DNA of 64,000 bases, from contig JAXMAV010000013.1 of NCBI GenBank assembly GCA_046350255.1, positions 62,001 to 126,000 on the forward strand, read 5' to 3'. The notes below the pieces were generated by a model. It had not been told where the DNA came from and made no database searches. It saw only the letters and a program-made list of their open reading frames with translations. Of the stretch, positions 8,160 through 18,281 are shown in pieces (positions within the stretch are counted from its first letter, which is position 1; each line of letters begins with the position of its first letter). Source of the DNA: CALDUY01 sp046350255 (GTDB taxonomy: Bacteria > Planctomycetota > Planctomycetia > Gemmatales > Gemmataceae). The translations under genes were made by a program, and so were the position numbers.

Positions 8160-9011
8160 ATGTCCGCCCAGAACTATCGGCTGCGCCGCGCGTTCACGCT
8201 CATCGAGTTACTGGTAGTCATCGCCATCATCGCCATTCTCATCGGGCTGTTGCTACCCGCCGTGCAGAAGGTGCGCGAGGCGGCTGCGCGCATGCAGTGC
8301 AGCAATAACCTCAAGCAGATCGGTCTGGCGTGGCACAATTTCCATGACAGCTATGGGCGCTTTCCCACGGCGGGTGATAATGGCCCGACCAACTGCTGCG
8401 ACCCCGACCCTGGCCAGATCGAGCGGTTCAGCTGGACCTATTTCGTCCTGCCCTACATCGAGCAGGAGTCGCTGTACAAGCTGGGAGCGACCAATCGCAC
8501 CACGCTCGATCGTACACCTGTGAAGACTTTCACTTGCCCCACACGACGGGCGGTGCGGCTATACCAGGGCCTGGCGAAGTCGGATTATGGTGCGTCGCGT
8601 GGCACCGGGGAGAATGGCGTCGCCAGCCGTGTCAACCTGGGGTTCACGGTCAAGTTCTCCACTGTCAACGACGGCACATCCAACACCTTGATGGTGGCAG
8701 AGAACCGAGTCCACAAGGAGTTCATGGATAACACGTCTGGTTGCTGCTCCGACAACGAATCTGCCTTCACCAGTGGCTGGGCCGACGATGTGGTTCGCAT
8801 CGGGACGGTTCCACCCCAACCCGACCTCACCGATGGGACCATTCCCTCCGGAACCGTGGATGGTCATTTCGGCTCGTCCCACGTTGGGGGAATGAACGGG
8901 GTGCTGGCCGACGGGTCGGTGCGCTTCATCCGGTTCACGGTCACTCCCACCGTGTTTTCCAACCTCTGCCGCCGCGACGACGGGCAGGTGGTGGACCACA
9001 ACTCCTTCTAG
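8160..9011 (+). CDS. DUF1559 prepilin-like (type II pseudopilin-type) protein
   Basis: 283 residues. The N-terminus RRAFTLIELLVVIAIIAILIGLLLPAVQKVREAA is a type IV prepilin signal followed by the hydrophobic stem helix; a prepilin peptidase should cut before the Phe. The following CSNNLKQIGLAWHNFHDSYGRFPT and the C-terminal H-x-GG-NGVLADGSVRFI are the signature of the DUF1559 family, which is vastly expanded in planctomycetes and thought to form or decorate envelope pseudopili. The frame is open from 7968, but the true start is the ATG at 8160, next to the prepilin signal. The gene is followed 12 bp later by a lipoprotein, a common pair in this phylum. Confidence 0.9.
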   Translation: MSAQNYRLRRAFTLIELLVVIAIIAILIGLLLPAVQKVREAAARMQCSNNLKQIGLAWHNFHDSYGRFPTAGDNGPTNCCDPDPGQIERFSWTYFVLPYIEQESLYKLGATNRTTLDRTPVKTFTCPTRRAVRLYQGLAKSDYGASRGTGENGVASRVNLGFTVKFSTVNDGTSNTLMVAENRVHKEFMDNTSGCCSDNESAFTSGWADDVVRIGTVPPQPDLTDGTIPSGTVDGHFGSSHVGGMNGVLADGSVRFIRFTVTPTVFSNLCRRDDGQVVDHNSF

Positions 9012-9023
9012 GGGACGCCCGGC

Positions 9024-9455
9024 ATGAACTGGTTGATTTCCTGCCGCGTCCCGGTCCTGGCCGCGGCGCTGTTGCTGGTGTTGACGGGTTGTTCCAAACG
9101 GGTCGATGTCACCGGACGGTTAGTGGAAAACGGCAAGCCAGTGCCTCAGGCTGACCTGCGGTGGGTCCACGAGCGCGAGGGCAACCCGATTGCCATGGCC
9201 GTCACCGATGGCGAGGGCAAGTTTGTCCTCGTCGCCGAGGGCAAACGTGGCGTGCCAGCCGGCCACTACGAGATCACCATCTCCTATTGGAAGACCCGGG
9301 CTGGACAGGCTCTGCCCGAGGGAGAAAAAGGGGCTGTCCTGAAAGCCACTGACGCCTCAGTGCGCTACACCGCCACGCTGATCCGCGAGGTGCCCTCTCA
9401 GGGGGGCACAGTGGATCTGGATCTAACCGGCAAGGGCCGACCCATCAAGGAATAA
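9024..9455 (+). CDS. Secreted lipoprotein with carboxypeptidase-regulatory-like domain
   Basis: 143 residues. A signal peptide ends in the lipobox LTGC (Cys23), so the protein should be lipid-anchored. The rest, starting VDVTGRLVENGKPVPQADLRWV and GEGKFVLVAEGKRGVPAGHYEITISY, is a beta-sandwich of the carboxypeptidase regulatory-like type found as a partner of DUF1559 proteins in planctomycetes. It follows the DUF1559 gene at 12 bp and is probably in its operon; it may sit on or near the pilin-like structure. Its stop overlaps the convergent flavoprotein gene by 11 bp. Confidence 0.8.
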   Translation: MNWLISCRVPVLAAALLLVLTGCSKRVDVTGRLVENGKPVPQADLRWVHEREGNPIAMAVTDGEGKFVLVAEGKRGVPAGHYEITISYWKTRAGQALPEGEKGAVLKATDASVRYTATLIREVPSQGGTVDLDLTGKGRPIKE

Positions 9456-10965
9456 GCCGTCGGAGACGGAGCCAGCCGTTTAGCAGCCAGCGCACCCACG
9501 GAGTAAGGCGCGTGCGGTTGTAGGCGTCACCCAGCTTGCGCAGCACCTCGGCTCGCGTTGGGTAGGGGTGGATGGTCGAGGCGAACTGGCGCAGGCCCAG
9601 CCCGTGCGTCATCGCCAGAGTGATCTCGCCAACAAGGTCGCCTGCCCGGCTGCCCACCAGCGTGGCGCCCAGGATACGATCGGTGCCTGCCCGAACCAGG
9701 AGCTTGACGAAGCCCTCGGTTTCGCCGTCGAGCACCGCGCGATCAACGTGCGCCATCGCCAGGCGGAAGATCTGGACTGGTATCCTCTGCTGGCGCGCTT
9801 CCTCCTCGGTAAGTCCCACCTGGGCCAGCTCGGGCGAAGTGTAGGTACACCAGGGGATGACCAGCGCGCTGGCCCGGGCCCGTCCGAGAAACAGCGCGTT
9901 CTGCACGGCGATGCGCGCCATGGCATCCGCTGCGTGGGTAAAGCGAAAACGCGAACAGATGTCGCCCGCCGCGTAGACGCGCCGGTTGGTGGTGCGCAGA
10001 TGATCGTTCACCTGCACGCCGTGGCCATCGAAGGCGATACCAGCCGCTTGCAGGTCGAGCGCCTCCACATTCGGTTGCCGTCCCGTCGCCACCAGCAGCG
10101 CGTCGGCCACGACTTCGCGCGCGCCTGCCTGCGCGGTGTGGGTGGTCAGCACGGTTTCCTGCTCGCGCCGCTGGACTTGCGCCACGGTGCAACGTGTCAG
10201 GATCTCGACACCGTCCCGCTGCAGCGATTCCTGCACCAGGGAGGCAGCCTCGGCATCATCGCGAGGAAGAAGGCGGTCGTCGCGCTGCAACAGGGTCACC
10301 TGCGAGCCCAACCGGGCGAACGCCTGGGCCAGCTCGCAACCGATGGGCCCCCCTCCCAGGACCACCAGGCGCGGCGGCAACTCCGTCAGCGTGAAGATCG
10401 ATTCGTTGGTGTAGAAGCCGGCCTCGGCCAGCCCGGGGATGGCGGGGACGGCAGGGCGCGTGCCCGTCGCCACGATCGCGCGCGAAAAGTTCAGACGCTG
10501 CCCCTGCACCTCCAGGCAGTCGGCTCCGACGAAGTGCGCCGTCCCTCCGAACAGGTGGACGCCCAGACCGGTGAAGCGCTCGACAGAGTCGTTGTCCGCC
10601 AGGCTGGCGCGAAGACCCCGTAGCCGCTGCATCACCTCGGGAAAGTGAACCTCGCCCGCCGGCTGGTGAAGGCCGTAGGTCGTTGCCCCACGCGACAGTG
10701 CAGCCACATGTGCCGACGCCAGCAGCGCCTTGGAGGGAACGCAGCCGGCGTTGAGACAGTCGCCACCCAGGAGATCGCGCTCAATCAACGCCACCCGGGC
10801 TCCAAGACCTGCCGCCCCGGCCGCGGCCACCAGCCCTGCCGTCCCTCCGCCCACCACGATCAGGTCGTAGCGGTTGTGCCGATTTGGATAATCTGCGCAA
10901 TTTGGAGAAACTTTTCGGGTCAGTTCCTTGTCGCTGGCATCTTCGGGCAGTAAGGAGATCGTCAT
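9445..10965 (-). CDS. Pyridine nucleotide-disulfide oxidoreductase (MerA/lipoamide dehydrogenase family)
   Basis: 506 residues. The FAD-binding GGGTAGLVAAAGAAGLGARVALIE (about residues 38-61), the redox-active pair GGDCLNAGCVPSK (about residues 67-79), the NAD(P)-binding GGGPIGCELAQAFARLGSQVTLLQ and the dimerisation-domain signature IHPYPTRAE near residue 470 are present. The His-x-x-x-x-Thr-x-x-Glu order fits MerA-like homologues that lack the C-terminal Cys pair and heavy-metal-associated domain. It is probably a cytoplasmic disulfide reductase of unassigned substrate. It is longer than plain lipoamide dehydrogenase by a 30-residue N-terminal stretch and a basic C-terminus (RWLLNGWLRLRRLIP). 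Confidence 0.85.
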   Translation of the reverse strand: MTISLLPEDASDKELTRKVSPNCADYPNRHNRYDLIVVGGGTAGLVAAAGAAGLGARVALIERDLLGGDCLNAGCVPSKALLASAHVAALSRGATTYGLHQPAGEVHFPEVMQRLRGLRASLADNDSVERFTGLGVHLFGGTAHFVGADCLEVQGQRLNFSRAIVATGTRPAVPAIPGLAEAGFYTNESIFTLTELPPRLVVLGGGPIGCELAQAFARLGSQVTLLQRDDRLLPRDDAEAASLVQESLQRDGVEILTRCTVAQVQRREQETVLTTHTAQAGAREVVADALLVATGRQPNVEALDLQAAGIAFDGHGVQVNDHLRTTNRRVYAAGDICSRFRFTHAADAMARIAVQNALFLGRARASALVIPWCTYTSPELAQVGLTEEEARQQRIPVQIFRLAMAHVDRAVLDGETEGFVKLLVRAGTDRILGATLVGSRAGDLVGEITLAMTHGLGLRQFASTIHPYPTRAEVLRKLGDAYNRTRLTPWVRWLLNGWLRLRRLIP

Positions 10966-11117
10966 GAGTGGAATTTCTCTCGCGCCACGGGAGAGGGAGC
11001 GCCAGGAGCGGCGGTTGTTCTCGCATTCTCCATCGTTGCTGTCACGGCACTGTCATCCTGTTGAGAGAAACCGCTCCGACTTGCCTGAAGGGAGGTCGGC
11101 GCGCGGAGAACGGCATC

Positions 11118-12071
11118 ATGGTTCGCCTTGCCTCGATCGCTGCCTGCCTGCTGCTGGTGTCTCTGGGAGAAGGTCTGGCGGGGGCCGCCAGCCACACCCC
11201 CGCGTCCCGGTCGGCCTCGGCCCGGCGCTGGGGCTGGTTCTACCCTGGCGGGGCCCTGCGTCGGACCGCTCCCCAGGAGTGGGAGGAGAAGAACCACGAG
11301 GGTACCTTTACCTATAGCGAGGCGGACCGCACCGAACACTACGTCGAACTCTACGATGCCTCGCGCAAGCTCAGCATGCGCCTCTCGACGGTGGCCATGT
11401 ACGTGTGGAACCGCGACGAGGAGAAGTGGCGCTTCGTCCGTGGCGGGCGCTGGGACGACCCGCGCAAGAATGCCCTCAGCACCACATTGAACGCCAACGA
11501 GCGCGCGATGCTGATGACGCCCAGCGAACGCCAGTCGTTCCCTCGCCTGGGTGATGCCTACGAGGTCCTGGCGCCGGCCTCGCCGACCTACAACTGCATC
11601 GCCTGGGCCATCGGCGAGCGCGATCGCTGGGTCTGGCCGGTCCGTCCTGGACTGACAATCACCTTCGACGATTTCGATCGACTGTTCATCACACGGGGCT
11701 ACAAACGGCTCAAGGAACTGAACTACGAACGGGTGCCCGACGTCGAGAAGATCGTGCTGTACGCCAAGGTGAACGCCTCGGGCATTCTCGAACCGACGCA
11801 TGCGGCCCGCCAGTTGCCCGATGGGTCGTGGTCGAGCAAGCTGGGCAAGCTGCCGCTGATCCGGCACCTGCATCCTGAGGACATCGACGGCGGTACCTAC
11901 GGCGATCCGTACATCATCTACCAGCGCGCCATTCCTCGGCCGCCGGTCAGTCAATCCAGCGCCGCCAGCAACAAATCTCGCACCGCGGAGAGGGGCAAAT
12001 CTTCGCCAGGTGCGGGGCCATCGCCCAGGAGCAACGGGCGGTCCAGCGGATCGTCGGCCGTCAGCCCATGA
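11118..12071 (+). CDS. Secreted protein with NCIAWA and WSSKLG motifs, candidate cysteine-type enzyme fold
   Basis: 317 residues. A signal peptide (VRLASIAACLLLVSLGEGLAGAA) is followed by a mature domain with the motifs NCIAWAIGERDRW (Cys near residue 160) and DGSWSSKLGKLPLIRH (His near residue 252). This Cys-x-x-x / Trp-x-SKLG-x(5)-His arrangement recurs in uncharacterised bacterial proteins (I believe DUF7689) and resembles the Cys/His of papain-like folds. The ATG at 11118 is preferred over the open frame from 10968 because it starts the signal peptide. The last 40 codons overlap the convergent phosphodiesterase gene by 121 bp and encode a low-complexity Ser/Gly/Arg tail, so the true C-terminus may be non-conserved. 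Role unknown. Confidence 0.6.
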   Translation: MVRLASIAACLLLVSLGEGLAGAASHTPASRSASARRWGWFYPGGALRRTAPQEWEEKNHEGTFTYSEADRTEHYVELYDASRKLSMRLSTVAMYVWNRDEEKWRFVRGGRWDDPRKNALSTTLNANERAMLMTPSERQSFPRLGDAYEVLAPASPTYNCIAWAIGERDRWVWPVRPGLTITFDDFDRLFITRGYKRLKELNYERVPDVEKIVLYAKVNASGILEPTHAARQLPDGSWSSKLGKLPLIRHLHPEDIDGGTYGDPYIIYQRAIPRPPVSQSSAASNKSRTAERGKSSPGAGPSPRSNGRSSGSSAVSP

Positions 12072-13311
12072 CTGCCCTTCACGATGGCGGCATCGAGCGG
12101 CACCACATCGACGAGGGTGCGAAAGCCGAGCTTCTTCTGCAGTAGTCGCCGGGCAACGCGCAGCCGGGGAAAGGTCAATCGCGGGTCGAGGAACAGCTCG
12201 CACGGATCGTACCCAGGCTTGCGGTGGATGTCCACGGTGCGAGCGTAGTCGGGCGCCAGCCGGTCGTCGAGCCAGAAGGGATAGGCGAACCAGGTCCGCG
12301 GCTCGCTGAGGACGACGATCTCGCCCGAACGCTCGTGGCGCAGCCCTACCTCGCCGCGCTGCTCGCCGGCCAGCACCCGGGCCACGCCAGGCACGGCCTG
12401 CAACAGTTCGACCACCCGGGGCGTGTCAGCCGGATCGCGGACGTAGACATGGGCCAGCTGGTGATCGCAGACAGCGAACGCCCTGCTGGTGTAGGTTTCC
12501 AGTGTCTCGCCAAACGGCCCAGGACGCACCGCGAGAAGCCCGGCCTGTCGAAGGACGCGGTTGAGATAGACCGGACGATCGACCTGGACGTGGCCGTACT
12601 CGCTGACCACCCAGACCCGGGCGCCCGCCGCCCTGGCAGCATCGAGCAGTGGGGCGCAATCGTCGTCCAGCTCGCGGACAAGGCGTGCCATGTCGCAGCC
12701 GGCGGGGCCGAACCGCTGGGGGTCGTAATCGAGGTGCGGCAGGTACGCGAGCGTCAGGTGGGGCCGATGCCGACCGAGGACTTCAGCCGCGGCGCGGGCG
12801 ATCCAACTGGTGCAGCCCCGACCCGCCAGGGGGCCCCAGAAGGAGGGAAAGGGGAAGCGCCCCAGGTCGCGCTCGAGCGTCTCGGCCAGGCCATCGGGAC
12901 TGCCGGTGATGCCGAACGCCTTGTTGCCGTCCGACCCATAGTACGGCTTGGGCGTGACGCTGTAGGCGACCTCCGCGCCCTGGTTGTACCACCAGAACAG
13001 CTTGGCGCAGCGGAAGGCGGGGTTGCGACGCCGTGCCGTCACGTAGAGTGGCTCGGCCTGGAGGAGCCGGTTGGACTGTTGCCAGAAGCGGACCTCGGCG
13101 GTGTCGCGGAACAGCCAGCCATTGGCTACAATGCCGTGCTGCTCCGGGCTGACGCCGGTGAGGATGGTGGCCTGGGCCGTGCAGGTCACCGCGGGGATCA
13201 CCTCGCGCAGCGGGCGCACCCAGTGTGCCCGGGCCAACTCGGCCAGGCGCGGGGCATGCGGCAGCAGGCGCGGGGTCAATCCCACCGCGTTGAGAAGGAT
13301 TAGTGGCGCAC

Positions 13312-13315
<4 letters not shown>
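11951..13315 (-). CDS. Type I phosphodiesterase/nucleotide pyrophosphatase (alkaline phosphatase superfamily)
   Basis: 454 residues with a GTG start. The fold begins LILLNAVGLTPRLLPHAPRLAEL and has VTCTAQATILTGVSPEQHGIVANGW, where the Thr/Cys-Thr is the expected nucleophile region. Later LPHLDYDPQRFGP and VVSEYGHVQ provide the Asp/His metal ligands of the alkaline phosphatase superfamily. No signal peptide, so cytoplasmic; the substrate may be a nucleotide or a phosphodiester. Its GTG overlaps the stop codon of glgP (GTGA), so it is translationally coupled to glycogen phosphorylase, which hints at a role in sugar nucleotide or glycogen metabolism. I cannot settle the substrate. Confidence 0.8.
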
Positions 13316-15780
<2,465 letters not shown>

Positions 15781-16007
15781 GGTCCGGCTCCACGGGCAAG
15801 AGTGGCAGGTGTGAACGGTCGGAATGGCTCGACGTGGGTTTATTGTCCGCGAGGGGGCCAGCGTTGGAAAGGGGCTGCTTCCGGCAGATGAGGAAGAATC
15901 GCCCGATGGTAGCGGTTGTAGCAGCCGAGGGGATGGCTCGTCAGGGGAGGCGTGCTCCTGTATCAACGACCATAGCCCTCTTCGAGGGGGGCAGAGGAGG
16001 AGAGCCG

Positions 16008-16673
16008 ATGAGCGCGGGCACCCTGCCGCGATTGTTCGTCACGGATTTCGACGGCACGCTGACACGACGAGACTTCTTCTGGCTGGCGGTCGAGGCGTTC
16101 GCACCGGCGCACCTGGAACATTTCTGGGAAGGCTACCGCGCCGGCCGATTGACACACTTCGAGGCGCTGGCCGGCATCTTCGCCGGCCTCCGCGCCAGCG
16201 AGGAAGCGATGGAGCAACTACTCCTTCGCGCCGAGCCCGATCCGCATCTGGCCACCTGGATCGCCCGGTTGCAACAGCGCGGCTGGGAGGTGGTGGTTGC
16301 CTCCGCCGGCTGCGCCTGGTACATCGAGCGCATCCTGCGGCACAGCGGTGTCGCCCTGACGGTTCACGCCAACCCCGGCGAGTTTCGTCCTGGCGACGGC
16401 CTGCACATGCGCTTGCCTCTGGAGTCGCCGTTCCTCTCGCGCACGGTGGGTATCGACAAGGCGGCCATCGTGCGGCAAGGAATCGAGCAGGGACGCGAGG
16501 TGGCGTTCGCCGGCGATGGGTTCCCCGATGCCGAGGCGGCGCGCCTGGTTCCACCCCAGCGCCGCTTCGCCCGCGCCGACCTGGCCCAGACGTTGCAGGA
16601 GCACCAGTTGCCGTTCCAGCCGTTCGAGCGCTGGGGTGAGGTCGCCCAGATCCTGTGCGAGGAGACCGACTGA
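16008..16673 (+). CDS. HAD-IB/MtnX-like phosphatase
   Basis: 221 residues. Motif I FVTDFDGTLTRRDFF carries the catalytic Asp-x-Asp, motif II is VASAG, and motif III is FAGDGFPDAEAARL. The size and the short cap fit MtnX (2-hydroxy-3-keto-5-methylthiopentenyl-1-phosphate phosphatase of methionine salvage) or related HAD-IB phosphatases such as phosphoserine phosphatase. No other salvage gene is seen nearby, so I give no symbol. The ATG at 16008 follows GAGGAGGAGA, an excellent ribosome-binding site, whereas the frame remains open upstream to 15834. It overlaps the next gene by one base (TGATG). Confidence 0.8.
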   Translation: MSAGTLPRLFVTDFDGTLTRRDFFWLAVEAFAPAHLEHFWEGYRAGRLTHFEALAGIFAGLRASEEAMEQLLLRAEPDPHLATWIARLQQRGWEVVVASAGCAWYIERILRHSGVALTVHANPGEFRPGDGLHMRLPLESPFLSRTVGIDKAAIVRQGIEQGREVAFAGDGFPDAEAARLVPPQRRFARADLAQTLQEHQLPFQPFERWGEVAQILCEETD

Positions 16674-17317
16674 TGGATTCCGTGATGGGCGCCGTGGTGG
16701 CCAATGCCCTGGTGATGGGTGGCGTCGTGGCTTTCTTCGCGCTGTTGCGGTCGCAGGCGTCCCGTCCGGTGCTGCGCGATCCGCAGACGGGCGAACTGGT
16801 CCTGCAATGCAGTTCCGTCCTGGTCTGGTCGATGGGGAGCATCGCCATCGGCGGGCCGGTAGCGATGGGGCTACTGTCGCTGATCATCCCCTTCGAGCAC
16901 CCCGGTCAGGTGTTCGTGCCCATCGGTCTTGGTGCCTTCTTCTTCCTCCTGGGCGGGGTGATGTGCCTGTGGGCAGCGCGCCGACGCACCCGGGTGAGCG
17001 ACGACGGGCTGACATCCGAGTACCTGTTCGTCGGTCCGCGCTTCCTGCCCTGGGAAGAGGTCGAGAAGATCAGCTTCTCCAGCGGGCAGGAGTTCTGGGT
17101 GCATGGACCGAAACGCTCGCGGGCCATGCTGCACGTCTGGTTCGTCGGTATCGCCGAGGCGGTGCCCCTGCTGCGCAAGTATCTGCCGGCGGAGGTGCGG
17201 GCCCGGGATGCCGCCGTGCTGGAACGGTTCGCGACCGCGGTAGGGGCAAGTACCAAGGTGGAGCAACGCGGCAGGACCAAGGCGCCGCCTCGCCGTCGGC
17301 CGCGAGACGACGATTAG
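16673..17317 (+). CDS. Two-to-three helix membrane protein with PH-like cytoplasmic domain
   Basis: 214 residues, not recognised. Hydrophobic segments at about residues 3-22 (SVMGAVVANALVMGGVVAFF), 50-70 (VWSMGSIAIGGPVAMGLLSLII) and 80-100 (VFVPIGLGAFFFLLGGVMCLW) are followed by RRRTRVSDDGLTSEYLFVGPRFLPWEEVEKISFS, which resembles the bacterial PH-like domain start (R-x-T-V-x-x-D-G-x-x). The C-terminal tail is basic (RTKAPPRRRPRDDD). Its ATG overlaps the stop of the MtnX-like gene (TGATG), so the two are translated together, but I see no functional link. Its 3' end overlaps the convergent phosphoesterase by 4 bp. Confidence 0.65.
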   Translation: MDSVMGAVVANALVMGGVVAFFALLRSQASRPVLRDPQTGELVLQCSSVLVWSMGSIAIGGPVAMGLLSLIIPFEHPGQVFVPIGLGAFFFLLGGVMCLWAARRRTRVSDDGLTSEYLFVGPRFLPWEEVEKISFSSGQEFWVHGPKRSRAMLHVWFVGIAEAVPLLRKYLPAEVRARDAAVLERFATAVGASTKVEQRGRTKAPPRRRPRDDD

Positions 17318-18126
17318 CTGTCCAGCGTCAGCTCGAGCCAGCTGGGGCGTTCCGGGTCACCGGGCAGGACGTGGTAGGTCACCGGGGGCAGATCGTCGCG
17401 CAAAACGGTGCCCTGCCGTTCCTGACGGAGATGACCGCTGACCAGGTGCGTGAGCTTGGAGTACCCCAGCACCTTCTTGCCCAGTGTGAGATTGGCGGAG
17501 TAGGCGCAGGCGAACCCCTTGTTGGCCTGCCGGTTCAGCTGTTGTTCGAGCAGTGGGAAGTGGGTGGCGACCACGATCTGCTGGACGAACGGATCCTGCT
17601 GGAGATGATCGAGCGTGGCCAGCAAGCCGGCACTGACGATGCCGGCGAACTCCGGGTCGGAGTATTCCCAGTCGATGCGCAGGGCGTCGGCGTTGTAGAG
17701 GTACTTCTTCTGGGCAAACTCCGGGTCGGAGACCATGCCCGCCATGCCGGCCGCCGAGTAATCGTACCAGCCGATGGAGCCGGCGATGGCGACGCCCTCG
17801 AGCACCTGCGCCTTGCCTTCCAGCCAGAGAGCGCCGCAATCAGCGACGGCGCGAGGCAGCAGCGTCTTCCACAGCAGGGTGCTGTCGTAGGGGGGGCGGG
17901 CCCAGAAATCGACGTCGCCTGGGACGATCCACAGGGGACAGGTTAGCTCGCGCCGGAACAGTTGCACCACGCGGGTGAAGTCCTGCAGCGATTCGGCCAG
18001 ATCGCCGGCAAGGATGACGGCCGACGGGGTCGCGGCGGCGATTTTCCGCGCCAGCGCTGTCAGAGCGTCCACCGAGGTGACGGTCAGGTTTAGGTCCGAG
18101 GCGAAGGCAAGTTTGAGCGCGGCCAT
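17314..18126 (-). CDS. Calcineurin-like metallophosphoesterase with altered metal ligands
   Basis: 270 residues. The layout follows the calcineurin-like fold: LAFASDLNLTV, VILAGDLAESL, WIVPGDVDFWA, VVATHFPLLEQQ and HLVSGHLRQE. In active family members these are SDxHL, GDLxD, GNHDxW, xxxHxP and GHxH. Here His is replaced by Asn in the first block, Asn-His by Asp-Val in the third, and the last His by Arg. Metal binding and catalysis are therefore probably weakened or changed; it may be a pseudo-enzyme or use another metal. No signal peptide. It is convergent with the PH-like gene and divergent from the radical SAM gene (gap 18127-18281). Confidence 0.7.
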   Translation of the reverse strand: MAALKLAFASDLNLTVTSVDALTALARKIAAATPSAVILAGDLAESLQDFTRVVQLFRRELTCPLWIVPGDVDFWARPPYDSTLLWKTLLPRAVADCGALWLEGKAQVLEGVAIAGSIGWYDYSAAGMAGMVSDPEFAQKKYLYNADALRIDWEYSDPEFAGIVSAGLLATLDHLQQDPFVQQIVVATHFPLLEQQLNRQANKGFACAYSANLTLGKKVLGYSKLTHLVSGHLRQERQGTVLRDDLPPVTYHVLPGDPERPSWLELTLDS

Positions 18127-18281
18127 GACATTCCCCTGGTCAGCCTGCCAGTCCGGGGCCGAGGATTCTCTCCCCTATCCTAGAATCGACGTCCAACAGA
18201 GGGAAGCGCGCTGCCCTTGCCGGGGGACCCTTCGCGCCGCCATAATCGACTCTGGCCCACAGAATGAACGGAGCGCCGACC

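Noticed and set aside
10962..12203. A 413-codon minus-strand frame opposite the NCIAWA gene
   Set aside because: Composition is Arg/Pro/Gly rich with no motif, while the plus strand has a signal peptide and conserved-looking motifs.
15834..16007. N-terminal extension of the MtnX-like protein
   Set aside because: The 58 extra residues lack similarity to the family, and a strong ribosome-binding site (GAGGAGGAGA) precedes the ATG at 16008.
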